This document shows positions 7,476-15,881 of a stretch of 35,402 nucleotides of DNA, in pieces. Each line of letters begins with the position of its first letter. Within the stretch, counting starts at the first letter, position 1. Under the pieces are notes generated by a model, which saw nothing but the letters and a program-made list of their open reading frames with translations, made no database searches and had not been told where the DNA came from. The position numbers and the translations under genes are program-made. Source of the stretch: JAZDLO01 sp043801935 (GTDB lineage Bacteria > Actinomycetota > Thermoleophilia > RBG-16-64-13); assembly GCA_043801935.1 (NCBI GenBank), contig JAZDLO010000190.1, forward strand, positions 1 through 35,402, in the 5' to 3' direction.

Positions 7476-8648
7476 CTACTCTTCGGTTCTGGCGCGCTCA
7501 ACATCGGAGCCGACGGGAGCAAGCGGGACGCCTGCGGACGGATCTTTGGCCGCTTGAGCCTTTTGTGCCGAGTCGGCCAACTCATCCCAGAGCTTCACAT
7601 CCGCCCGGCCCCTCGGGAGGGGTAGGGGAGCTGGGGATGCGTTCTGCTTCTCCCAATCACGCAAGATGGCCTGAGCGTCCTCCTGAGTGGTGGATTGACT
7701 GGTCGTGCTCGCCGGATGAGGATTCTGGCTCTGTGCCGATCTGGCTCTCCGGACGACCAGAAGGACAGCAGCAAAAGTCGCGAGAACGACGACACAGATA
7801 CCGGTCAACGCATAGGGACTTTGAAAAATCCGCCCCGATCCGACAAGGCTTGTGACCGTGGTCGCTCCCCCTACCGGACCGGGGTCGCTCCAGGTAGTGG
7901 CACCGGCCTGGGCGGCAGGGAGCGTTACGGATGGACTGGCAGTGGCCCCGGCGCTACTCGGCTGCGTCAGCAACCGGAGGTTGTGCAGCACTTGTGCGCA
8001 TTCGCCTCGGGACGCGCTCTGGAAGAAGTCGAAGCTCGGTCCCATCCCCTGAAGACCGTCCAGGAGACCGGCGTAGGCCGCCTTTCTTGCCCAGCTGTAG
8101 TGATCGGGTGAGAAGTTGCCAAACGGCGGGCTGTACGCGGCGGGGGGATCGGGAAGGTCGGTGGCTCGAGCCGCAAGAGTGATGAGCTGGGCCCGCGACA
8201 GGTCATCGAAGGGCCCGAATGTGGTGGGGGTGCTTGCCTCGGTGAGGCCCCGCTCGTAGCAGACCGCCACATAGTTGTTCGGATAGAAAGGATCGGCGGG
8301 ATCGCGGTTGTCGGGAACGTCGGTGAAGGGATGGGTGTCCGCACCCGAGACCGGAAAACCCAGGGTCTTCACGATCATCTTCGCGAACTGTTGTCGGTTG
8401 ACCGACGTATCGGACCGGAATGTGCCATCGGCAAAGCCGCTTATCACCCCGCGAGAAGCCAAGTCGGAGATCGCAGTGGCATATGGGTGGTTGGCGGTGA
8501 CGTCGCTGAAACTGAGAGCGTGAGCGGTGGTCGCCAGGGCGGCGAGGATCCCGGCGACGAGCATCGCAAGGAGAGCGAATCTGGGGGCAACAAGCCACCC
8601 CGTAGCCCGCCCGCCTGCGCAAGAGCGTGTGTTTGCGCGAGATCTCAT
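7476..8648 (-). CDS. Secreted S-layer-homology (SLH) domain protein with C-terminal membrane anchor
   Basis: From ATG 8648 the 390-residue product begins with an Arg-containing head and a hydrophobic core (FALLAMLVAGILAALATTAHA), a signal peptide probably cut after residue 44. Three SLH repeats follow at about 46-95 (FSDVTANHPYATAISDLA, GFADGTFRSD, VNRQQFAKMIVK), 107-165 (FTDVPDNRD, GPFDDLSRAQLITLAARA) and 177-228 (weaker, SRGECAQVLHNL). SLH repeats usually bind pyruvylated cell-wall polymers. A Thr/Ala/Ser-rich linker leads to a membrane span at about 280-300 (LTGICVVVLATFAAVLLVV), followed by Arg residues and a charged tail of about 90 residues, probably inside the cell. The open frame continues 131 codons upstream without a good start, and I consider that part non-coding. 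The stop may have been created by the deletion that removed most of the integrase. Confidence 0.8.
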   Translation of the reverse strand: MRSRANTRSCAGGRATGWLVAPRFALLAMLVAGILAALATTAHALSFSDVTANHPYATAISDLASRGVISGFADGTFRSDTSVNRQQFAKMIVKTLGFPVSGADTHPFTDVPDNRDPADPFYPNNYVAVCYERGLTEASTPTTFGPFDDLSRAQLITLAARATDLPDPPAAYSPPFGNFSPDHYSWARKAAYAGLLDGLQGMGPSFDFFQSASRGECAQVLHNLRLLTQPSSAGATASPSVTLPAAQAGATTWSDPGPVGGATTVTSLVGSGRIFQSPYALTGICVVVLATFAAVLLVVRRARSAQSQNPHPASTTSQSTTQEDAQAILRDWEKQNASPAPLPLPRGRADVKLWDELADSAQKAQAAKDPSAGVPLAPVGSDVERARTEE

Positions 8649-8831
8649 TTCCTTTGGCCTTCCCCAGACGCCTACCACACGCGATGAAACGGTACCACTT
8701 CTTCCGGCTGCTCGGGCGGGGCAGACGACGACCGAAGCGGGCGGCTGGATGCCACCCTGGGGCATCGTGTCTTCGACAGCGTGTGACCAAGATTGTATTG
8801 CCTCGCCACCCGAGGCGGAGGTGCGTGCCTT

Positions 8832-9314
8832 ATGAAAGCCAAGAAACCGATCCTCGTGCTTGCGCTCACCCTCACCCTGCTTGCCCTGGCTCTGGTGTTG
8901 CCAGGAGCAGCCTCTGCTAAGGTCGATACTCCAGACCGCCACTACGCCGTATCGGGAGAATGGTCCTGGTGGGGGGAACCCGATAGTCTCGTCGTGGACA
9001 AGGTCATCGGCGGCAACACCTTCTTCCATGGACACGAACATGGGTGGTTTACCGTTACGTTCGCCTCAACCGAGCCAACGTTTGAGCCCTACGTTGGAAA
9101 GGTATCCAAGGACGGCTCTATGTGGGCGATCATAACGATTAGCTTCACGGGCACCGTCGGCGGCGTGCCCGGCACAGCGGTCATCAGGCTCACCGTGAAC
9201 GCGGTTCCCGGAGAGACCATGGGCGGTCGGTGGGTGATCGTTAGCGGCTCAGGAGGGCTGAGACACCTGCACGGTATGGGGACCTGGCTAGACAAAACCC
9301 CCGCGGATCTCTGA
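8832..9314 (+). CDS. Secreted allene-oxide-cyclase/dirigent-like barrel protein
   Basis: This 160-residue product starts at ATG 8832, with GGAGG (8817-8821) 10 nt upstream; a start at 8793 would lack a ribosome site. It has a strong signal peptide (ILVLALTLTLLALALVLPGAASA). The mature part is rich in beta strands, with FTGTVGGVPGTAVIRLTV and GGRWVIVSGSGGLRHLHGMG, the closing motif of small AOC/DUF3224-type eight-stranded barrels, where a G-x-G-rich turn ends in a 'G(x)GxL..L.G.G' pattern. Bacterial members often have no known substrate, so I assign only the fold. It is divergent from the SLH gene, with 183 bp between them, and both products leave the cytoplasm. A strong terminator follows. 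Confidence 0.65.
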   Translation: MKAKKPILVLALTLTLLALALVLPGAASAKVDTPDRHYAVSGEWSWWGEPDSLVVDKVIGGNTFFHGHEHGWFTVTFASTEPTFEPYVGKVSKDGSMWAIITISFTGTVGGVPGTAVIRLTVNAVPGETMGGRWVIVSGSGGLRHLHGMGTWLDKTPADL

Positions 9315-9382
9315 CTGGCCTCGCCGACTACTCGGGGGAATACTGGCTCCACTAGAGGCGACACAGCGGTCTATCTAACTTG

Positions 9383-9412
9383 ACGGAGGTCCTTCGGGGC
9401 CTCCGTTCTTGT
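9383..9412 (+). terminator. Rho-independent terminator after the barrel-protein gene
   Basis: ACGGAGGTCC (9383-9392) pairs with GGGCCTCCGT (9397-9406) over 10 bp with one G-T wobble, closed by a TTCG tetraloop. A T-rich run (TCTTGT) follows. This is a textbook intrinsic terminator about 70 bp beyond the stop codon. Confidence 0.9.
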
Positions 9413-9461
9413 ATGTGGCTTACGCCCCCGATCGGCCGCTACCAAGCATTGCCGGCGGGGG

Positions 9462-9485
9462 TTCACCTGCTGTCTCACAGGTGAA
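9462..9485. repeat. Perfect 8-bp inverted repeat, possible operator
   Basis: TTCACCTG (9462-9469) and CAGGTGAA (9478-9485) are exact inverses around an 8-nt centre. The right arm ends 5 bp before TATACT (9491-9496), so a protein bound here would cover the -35 region of that possible promoter. Confidence 0.45.
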
Positions 9486-9490
9486 TCCGT

Positions 9491-9496
9491 TATACT
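9491..9496 (+). promoter_or_regulatory. Candidate -10 box upstream of the orphan tRNA fragment and tRNA-His/Leu
   Basis: TATACT matches the core seen before the tRNA Pro-Gly-Arg operon and before rplU. No good -35 is visible at 16-18 bp, because that place is taken by the inverted repeat. It may drive tRNA-His and tRNA-Leu, cut off from their original promoter by the island. Between 9497 and 9628 I see no gene. Confidence 0.4.
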
Positions 9497-9628
9497 GCTA
9501 GGCGTTTGCTAGACGGCCGGCCGTAATGGGGTGACAGGGCGCGGCAGGTACGCTTGCTAGAGATTCATAAAGTCCCTGCATAGCGCGCATTTTCGGCATG
9601 GGCCGTCAGAGCATGACAGGGCCTCGGG

Positions 9629-9677
9629 CGGACTTCTAATCCGTGGGTCGGAGGTTCGAACCCTCTCAGGCGCGCCT
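9629..9677 (+). repeat. Attachment-site copy 2 (attR-like) with orphan tRNA-Arg 3' half
   Basis: It matches 6669-6717 with 4 mismatches and no gaps. It keeps the TCT anticodon loop, variable region, a T arm and the 3' acceptor strand CAGGCGC plus G, but upstream there is no matching GCGCCTG or D arm. The T stem differs from the intact gene in a paired way (GGAGG with CCTCT instead of GCAGG with CCTGC), so base pairing is preserved. This suggests it is the chromosome's original 3' end, displaced by an element that carried its own version. Confidence 0.8.
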
Positions 9678-9724
9678 TCTGACCGGTGCAAAGCGGTGCA
9701 AGGGCGCCGGGTTTGGAGAACGTG

Positions 9725-9797
9725 GTGAACGTAGCTCAGGTGGTAGAGCACTGGGTTGTGGCCCCAGCGGTCGCGGGTTCAAGTCCCGTCGTTCACC
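9725..9797 (+). tRNA. tRNA-His (anticodon GTG)
   Basis: Acceptor GTGAACG pairs with CGTTCAC, D stem GCTC/GAGC, anticodon stem CTGGG/CCCAG with loop TTGTGGC (anticodon GTG), T arm GCGGG-TTCAAGT-CCCGT. G at 9724 faces the C discriminator, giving the extra G(-1) pair that marks tRNA-His. CCA is not encoded. Confidence 0.97.
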
Positions 9798-9809
9798 CCT
9801 TAGGCATAG

Positions 9810-9889
9810 GCGGGTGTGGCGGAATGGCAGACGCGCATGATTTAGGATCATGTGTCTTTGACGTGGAGGTTCGAGTCCTCTCACCCGCA
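9810..9889 (+). tRNA. tRNA-Leu (anticodon TAG)
   Basis: Acceptor GCGGGTG pairs with CACCCGC, anticodon loop TTTAGGA (anticodon TAG), a longer variable arm (about 9858-9869) as expected for class II tRNA, and T arm GGAGG-TTCGAGT-CCTCT. CCA is not encoded. It ends about 40 bp before trigger factor. Confidence 0.95.
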
Positions 9890-9927
9890 CTCAACCGACT
9901 CGAGGCATACTCAGAGAAAGGATGAAT

Positions 9928-11328
9928 GTGAAGACGACCCTCAGCGAGCGCGAAGGAAACGCGGTCAAACTTGCGGTCGAGGTTTCCGGCGATGATCTGC
10001 AGGAAGCCTTCAATACTCGGCTGACGCAGTTGTCGAAAGAGGTACGCATACCCGGCTTTCGCCAAGGTAAGGTGCCGGCGGCCATGGTCCGGCAGCGAGT
10101 GGGCGACGAGGCCATCCTGGCCGATGCCATCGAGGAGGCCATGTCCGGCTGGTTCGCTTCAGCGGCCATAGAACTCGGTCTCGATCCCGTCGATCGGCCC
10201 CAGATAGAACTTGAGGGCGACGCTCCTGAGCTGGGGAAGCCATTGGGCTTCACTGCCAGCGTCACGGTGATGCCCGAAGTAGTCTTGGGCGAGTACAAGG
10301 GAGTAGAGGCTCCGAAGGAACAAGCTGACGTGGAAGATCAAGAGGTCGATGCCCAAATGGACCGGCTGCGTAACGAGTTCGCAGAGTTGCGTCCGGTGAC
10401 GGGCCGCGCCGTGCAGGAGGGGGATTTCGTCACGGCCGACTTTCGGGCGGCCCTGGATGGAACGCCGGTGGAGGGTCTTGAGGCGAGCGACTTCGCGTTC
10501 GAGGTGGGCGGCGGCCGCATCTTCCCCGAGATCGAAGAGCACGTGGCAGGTATGAACGTGGGCGACGAGCGCTCGTTCCCCCTGGTGCTTCCTGAGGGCT
10601 CCACCGATGGCGACTTGGGTGGCAAGACGGTGGAGTTCACCCTCACCCTCAAAGAGACAAAGGAGAAAGTACTTCCACATCTCTCCGATAAGTGGGCCTC
10701 CGAGGTCAGCGAGTTCGGGACTCTGCTCGAGCTGCGGGTTGAGATCCGGAAGAAGCTCCAGGCGGCCAGAACGTACGCGGTCGGACAGCAATTCCGCTCG
10801 TTGGCAGTCAAGGCGGTGACCGATAACGCCACGCTCGATCTTCCGGACGTGGTGGTGGGCGAGCAGGCCGAGGAGATGGTGGCCGACTTCAAGCAGTCCC
10901 TGGAATCACAGGGCGGTTCTCTGGAAGCGTATCTGGAGGCGACGGCGACGACGGTCGAGCAGATGACCGAGGATATGAAGCCGCGAGCGGCCAACAATGT
11001 GAAAACGGGTTTGGTGCTGGACGCGGTCGCGAAGGCTGAGGGTATCGAAGCCCGCGATGACGAAGTCAGCGCTGCGGTCGCTCAGATGGCCGCGGCCGGT
11101 CGGGTGGACGCGAAGGAGTTCGAGGCCCGTCTTCGCAAGAGCGGCAGGATAGAGACCTTCAAATGGCAGATCGTGCGGGACAAAGCCGCCGACTTCATCG
11201 TCGCAAACGCCGTGGCGGTCGCTCCGCAAGCTGAGGAGCCGGCGGCTGAGGAGCCGGCGGCCGCTCCGCAAGCTGATGAGCCGGTATCTGAGGAGCCGGC
11301 GGCCGAGACTACCACGGAAGAATCCTGA
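9928..11328 (+). CDS. tig: Trigger factor, ribosome-associated chaperone and peptidyl-prolyl isomerase
   Basis: Trigger factor binds beside the ribosome exit tunnel and shields nascent chains. The N-terminal ribosome-binding domain carries GFRQGKVP (about residues 44-51), the L23-docking signature. An FKBP-like isomerase domain spans about 155-240 (EGDFVTADF, FEVGGGRIFPEIEEHVAGMNVGDE). The rest is the helical chaperone domain. I prefer GTG 9928 because the GAAAGG site (9916-9921) then has normal spacing and the product begins MKTTLSEREGN, like its relatives; the ATG at 9922 touches the ribosome site. The protein (466 residues) ends in a Pro/Ala/Glu tail made by a 42-bp duplication (11221-11242 and 11263-11284). 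clpP follows within 25 bp. Confidence 0.95.
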   Translation: MKTTLSEREGNAVKLAVEVSGDDLQEAFNTRLTQLSKEVRIPGFRQGKVPAAMVRQRVGDEAILADAIEEAMSGWFASAAIELGLDPVDRPQIELEGDAPELGKPLGFTASVTVMPEVVLGEYKGVEAPKEQADVEDQEVDAQMDRLRNEFAELRPVTGRAVQEGDFVTADFRAALDGTPVEGLEASDFAFEVGGGRIFPEIEEHVAGMNVGDERSFPLVLPEGSTDGDLGGKTVEFTLTLKETKEKVLPHLSDKWASEVSEFGTLLELRVEIRKKLQAARTYAVGQQFRSLAVKAVTDNATLDLPDVVVGEQAEEMVADFKQSLESQGGSLEAYLEATATTVEQMTEDMKPRAANNVKTGLVLDAVAKAEGIEARDDEVSAAVAQMAAAGRVDAKEFEARLRKSGRIETFKWQIVRDKAADFIVANAVAVAPQAEEPAAEEPAAAPQADEPVSEEPAAETTTEES

Positions 11329-11351
11329 GTCTAGCCGGAAAGGATGGCGCA

Positions 11352-11936
11352 GTGAGTCCACTTATACCCATGGTGGTCGAGCAGACCAGTCGAGGCGAGC
11401 GGGCGTTCGACATCTTCTCACGTCTGCTCAACGAGCGGATCATCTTCCTCGGTACGCCCATCAACGACCAGGTGGCGAACCTGGTGGTGGCCCAGTTCTT
11501 GCACCTGGAGTCAGAGGATCCCGATAAGGACATCTCTCTGTATGTGAACAGCCCGGGGGGCAACGTCTATGCGGGCCTGGCCGTTTACGACACCATGCAG
11601 TTCATCAAACCGGATGTGTCTACCATCTGCGTCGGCGTCGCCATGTCGATGGGTGCGCTCCTGTTGGCCGGCGGGGCGAAAGGTAAACGCTATGCTCTCC
11701 CGAATTCGAAGATACTGATCCATCAGGTATCGGGAGGGTTCGAAGGGCCGGCCACCGACATCGAGATCCACGCTCGGGAAGCGCTCAGCCTGCGTAAGCG
11801 ACTGGACGAGATCTTGGCGGAGCATACCGGCCAGGATCTGGAGAAGGTCGAGCGAGACACGGAGCGGGACTATTTCATGACGGCCGAGGATTCGCTCGCA
11901 TACGGGATCATCGACAAGATCATCGATCACAGGTAG
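11352..11936 (+). CDS. clpP: ATP-dependent Clp protease proteolytic subunit
   Basis: ClpP forms the 14-mer serine protease chamber used by ClpX. The 194-residue product has the catalytic triad: Ser99 in GVAMSMGALLL, His124 in ILIHQVSGG and Asp173 in ERDYFMTAEDS. YVNSPGGNVYAGLAVYDTM is the conserved handle region. The usual GQAASMGA sequence around the serine is GVAMSMGA here; the nucleophile and following glycine are kept, so activity is expected. The start is GTG 11352 with AAAGGA upstream. clpX begins 12 bp after the stop. Length is normal, with almost no propeptide. Confidence 0.96.
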   Translation: MSPLIPMVVEQTSRGERAFDIFSRLLNERIIFLGTPINDQVANLVVAQFLHLESEDPDKDISLYVNSPGGNVYAGLAVYDTMQFIKPDVSTICVGVAMSMGALLLAGGAKGKRYALPNSKILIHQVSGGFEGPATDIEIHAREALSLRKRLDEILAEHTGQDLEKVERDTERDYFMTAEDSLAYGIIDKIIDHR

Positions 11937-11947
11937 GGGGTCGACTG

Positions 11948-13219
<1,272 letters not shown>

Positions 13220-13231
13220 TCGGGACGAAAA

Positions 13232-15874
13232 ATGGTTGAAACGCAGCGGGCGGTCCCGCTTCTGACCACGCGCGACCTCGTTCTCTTCCCTGGGATGCTG
13301 GCGCCGATCTTCGTGGAGCGGGACAAGGGCGTCCGCGCTCTCGAGCAGACTCATCAGTCCGGGGGCATCCTGGTCATGGCCGCGCAGAAGTCGGCGGTGA
13401 CCGACGACCCCGATCCCGAGGACATCCATCCGGTGGGCACGCTGGCCAAAGTGGTGCAGTTTTCTCGACTATCCGACGGCACCTTGAAAGCCCTTATCGA
13501 GGGCAGGCAGCGGGTGCTCATCGATACCTTCGACTCGGTGTCGCCGTTCTTCACCGTGCGCTACAGCCCCGTGTCGAGCAAGCCGGCGGCCAAGATGCCG
13601 CGCCTGCGGGCGCTCATGGATTCTGTGGCGCGCGAGTTCGCCAGCTATGTGGGCCAGACTCCGCAACTACCAGAGGAGGCCGAGACCGCGCTGGAGGTGG
13701 TGACCGACCCCGAGGAAATGGTGAACGTGGTGGCCTCCAACCTGATGATCGGACCCGATCGAAAGCAAGAGCTGCTGGAAGGCGAAGAGCCTGAAGCCCG
13801 GCTACTCCTGTTGCTCGAGACCCTGATCCAGGAAAACGAGTTCATAGCTCTCGAGAACGAGATATCCGAGCGGGTGCACGACAACTTCGAGCGGCAGCAG
13901 CGGCGGGTGTTCCTGCACGAACGTCTCAAGGTCTTGCAGGAGGAACTGGGTGAAGAAGGCGAGGAAGACAGCGAGCGGGGCACCTATCTCAAGCAGTTGG
14001 CGGAGAAGAAGCTGCCGGAGGCCGCAGCGGCCGCGCTCACCAAAGAGATAAAACGTCTCACCGATCTGCCCCCACTGTCGGCTGAAGTGGCCGTGGCCAA
14101 GACCTACCTAGATATCGCTCTGGGTCTCCCCTGGGGTGTGCAATCCGGCTCGGCCGCCCCTGACGTGGTCGCGGTCGCGCAGGTGCTCGACGACACCCAC
14201 TACGGGCTGAAGAGCGTCAAGGACCGCATCATCGAGTACCTAGCCGTCGCCTCCTTGCGTGGCGGCACGCCACCCAACGCCATCCTATGCCTGGTGGGGC
14301 CGCCGGGAGTAGGCAAGACCTCAGTGGCCATGGCCACCGCGAAGGGCTTGGACCGTTCGCTCCAGCGCATAAGCCTGGGCGGAGTGCGGGATGAGGGCGA
14401 GATCCGGGGACACCGCCGAACCTACGTGGGGGCGATGCCCGGCCGCATCATCGATGCATTGAAGCGGGCCGGGGTGGACGATCCCGTGGTCGTGCTCGAC
14501 GAGATCGACAAGATGGAGTCCGACTGGCGTGGCGACCCGGCGGCCGCTCTCATGGAGGTCCTGGACCCGGTGCAGAACCGCACCTTCCGGGACAATTATC
14601 TGGAGCTCGAATACGACCTGTCGCACGTGTTCTTCATCGCCACGGCGAACTACGAGGAAGACATCCCTGAGACCCTTCACGATCGCTTGGAGATAATCCG
14701 CCTCCCAGGCTACACCGACAGGGAGAAGTTGGAGATCGCTCATCGCCACCTAGTGCCGAAGATAGCGGAAGAGAGCGGGCTGGGTGATCTGGGCAACGTG
14801 TTCACGCCGGCCGCGCTGCGCACCGTCGTCCGCGACTACACCCGGGAGGCGGGAGTACGCGAGATGGCGCGGCTGATCGGCAAGGTCTACCGTCGCTTGG
14901 CGAGGATGAAAGTGGAGGGCAAGCCCGTCCCTCGCCGGGTCGGACCCCGCGGTCTGGACCGTTTCGTGGGGCCGGCTCCGTTTCTGGCGGCCCGCCTGGG
15001 TACCGAGCCACAGGTGGGGATCAGCTTGGGCCTCGCCTATACGGGGGCCGGGGGCGACGTGTTACGCATCGAGTGCGTGGTTACTCCCGGGAAGGGCGAC
15101 TTCCATCTCACCGGCCAATTGGGCGAGATCATGCAGGAGAGCGTGACCGCGGCCTGGGGCTACTTGAAGACCTCTCTGGCCCGCGATCCTGTGCTGTCCC
15201 GCCTCTGGGCGGAGTCTCCGGGGCGCGCTTATCTCGTGGAGAACTACCAGCCACCCGATAACGGGGACGAAGCGGCCGTGGCCGCTTCGTCCCCGCAACA
15301 GAGAGGCGCAGCGACCGCGTGGGAGCCGGCCGACAGCCCGGCCCCGATGGGCCGGGTGATCGAGATCGGTGCGCGTGAACCGGGGTTCCGCCCCGATGAC
15401 CCTGCGGGCCGCAGCGGTCGGGGACCGGGCGGCCGCGTGCCGGAGGGGCAGGCCGCCGAAAGCGATCCCGTGCAACCCTCGGATCACGAGATGCTGTCGG
15501 CTCTCGAGGTGCGCATGCACTTCCCCGAGGGGGCCGTCCCTAAAGAGGGACCGTCCGCGGGCATCGCAGTGGCCACGGCTTTGCTCTCCGCTCTCCTGCA
15601 GGAGCCGGCATTGCCCAAGGTGGCCCTCTCGGGAGAGATCACGCTCACCGGGCAGGTATTGCCGGTCGGGGGCCTCAAGGAGAAGCTGCTGGCGGCCCTG
15701 CGAGAAGGCGTGGAGACGGTGGTCCTGCCTTCGGCTGTCATGCCGCAGGTGCACGAGCTGTCCGCCGAACTCAAGAAGGGCCTCGATATCGTGTATGTGG
15801 ACAACTTCGTCGACGTGCTCCCTTACGCCCTGCTCGGCCTGAAAGACCCAGAGGGAGCGACCGGACGTGACTGA
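13232..15874 (+). CDS. lon: ATP-dependent Lon protease with an extra protease-domain segment
   Basis: Lon is a single-chain AAA+ serine protease for damaged and regulatory proteins. The 880-residue product has the N-terminal substrate-binding domain (PLLTTRDLVLFPGMLAPIFV), coiled helices, Walker A GPPGVGKTS at about 356-364, Walker B VVVLDEIDKM, and the Ser-Lys dyad: Ser775 in KEGPSAG and Lys816 in GGLKEKL. Most Lon proteins have about 30 residues between the MQES helix and the HxPEGAxPK strand; here there are about 124. The extra 90-100 residues (about 650-750) are Pro/Gly/Ala-rich and probably form a disordered loop. The DNA there has a perfect inverted repeat. The ATG start lacks a strong ribosome site and lies 12 bp after clpX. 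Confidence 0.95.
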   Translation: MVETQRAVPLLTTRDLVLFPGMLAPIFVERDKGVRALEQTHQSGGILVMAAQKSAVTDDPDPEDIHPVGTLAKVVQFSRLSDGTLKALIEGRQRVLIDTFDSVSPFFTVRYSPVSSKPAAKMPRLRALMDSVAREFASYVGQTPQLPEEAETALEVVTDPEEMVNVVASNLMIGPDRKQELLEGEEPEARLLLLLETLIQENEFIALENEISERVHDNFERQQRRVFLHERLKVLQEELGEEGEEDSERGTYLKQLAEKKLPEAAAAALTKEIKRLTDLPPLSAEVAVAKTYLDIALGLPWGVQSGSAAPDVVAVAQVLDDTHYGLKSVKDRIIEYLAVASLRGGTPPNAILCLVGPPGVGKTSVAMATAKGLDRSLQRISLGGVRDEGEIRGHRRTYVGAMPGRIIDALKRAGVDDPVVVLDEIDKMESDWRGDPAAALMEVLDPVQNRTFRDNYLELEYDLSHVFFIATANYEEDIPETLHDRLEIIRLPGYTDREKLEIAHRHLVPKIAEESGLGDLGNVFTPAALRTVVRDYTREAGVREMARLIGKVYRRLARMKVEGKPVPRRVGPRGLDRFVGPAPFLAARLGTEPQVGISLGLAYTGAGGDVLRIECVVTPGKGDFHLTGQLGEIMQESVTAAWGYLKTSLARDPVLSRLWAESPGRAYLVENYQPPDNGDEAAVAASSPQQRGAATAWEPADSPAPMGRVIEIGAREPGFRPDDPAGRSGRGPGGRVPEGQAAESDPVQPSDHEMLSALEVRMHFPEGAVPKEGPSAGIAVATALLSALLQEPALPKVALSGEITLTGQVLPVGGLKEKLLAALREGVETVVLPSAVMPQVHELSAELKKGLDIVYVDNFVDVLPYALLGLKDPEGATGRD
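15262..15295. repeat. Perfect 16-bp inverted repeat inside lon
   Basis: The left arm, CGGGGACGAAGCGGCC (15262-15277), and right arm, GGCCGCTTCGTCCCCG (15280-15295), are exact inverses around 2 bp (GT). It sits inside the lineage-specific lon segment and is translated as NGDEAAVAASSP. It is not followed by a T-run. An mRNA hairpin or an inserted palindromic element are both possible. Confidence 0.9.
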
Positions 15875-15881
15875 GGTGACC

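Larger units (their letters stand above)
6718..9628. mobile_element. Decayed integrative island in tRNA-Arg(TCT), about 2.9 kb
   Basis: The stretch is bounded by the intact tRNA-Arg gene and a second copy of its 3' half. It holds a tandem repeat array, a DUF4177-like gene, a 75-codon integrase remnant, a secreted S-layer-homology protein and a secreted barrel protein. It splits what looks like one tRNA operon (Pro-Gly-Arg before, His-Leu after). With only the integrase C-terminus left, the element cannot move by itself. Whether it is a prophage, an integrative plasmid or a mobilisable island cannot be said. Confidence 0.75.

Noticed and set aside
8649..9041. 131-residue N-terminal extension of the SLH protein
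   Set aside because: The product would have its signal peptide in the middle. ATG 8648 places it at the N-terminus, and the upstream part overlaps the promoter region of the divergent gene.
9629..9674. A second functional tRNA-Arg gene
   Set aside because: There is no 5' acceptor strand or D arm before the anticodon stem, so no cloverleaf can form.
11640..11670. Inactive ClpP variant because of GVAMS instead of GQAAS
   Set aside because: The serine, histidine and aspartate are all present and correctly spaced, so this is only a variation around the active site.
15262..15295. Transcription terminator in lon
   Set aside because: The hairpin is perfect but is followed by CAACAG, not a T-run, and lies inside an open frame that continues into the catalytic domain.
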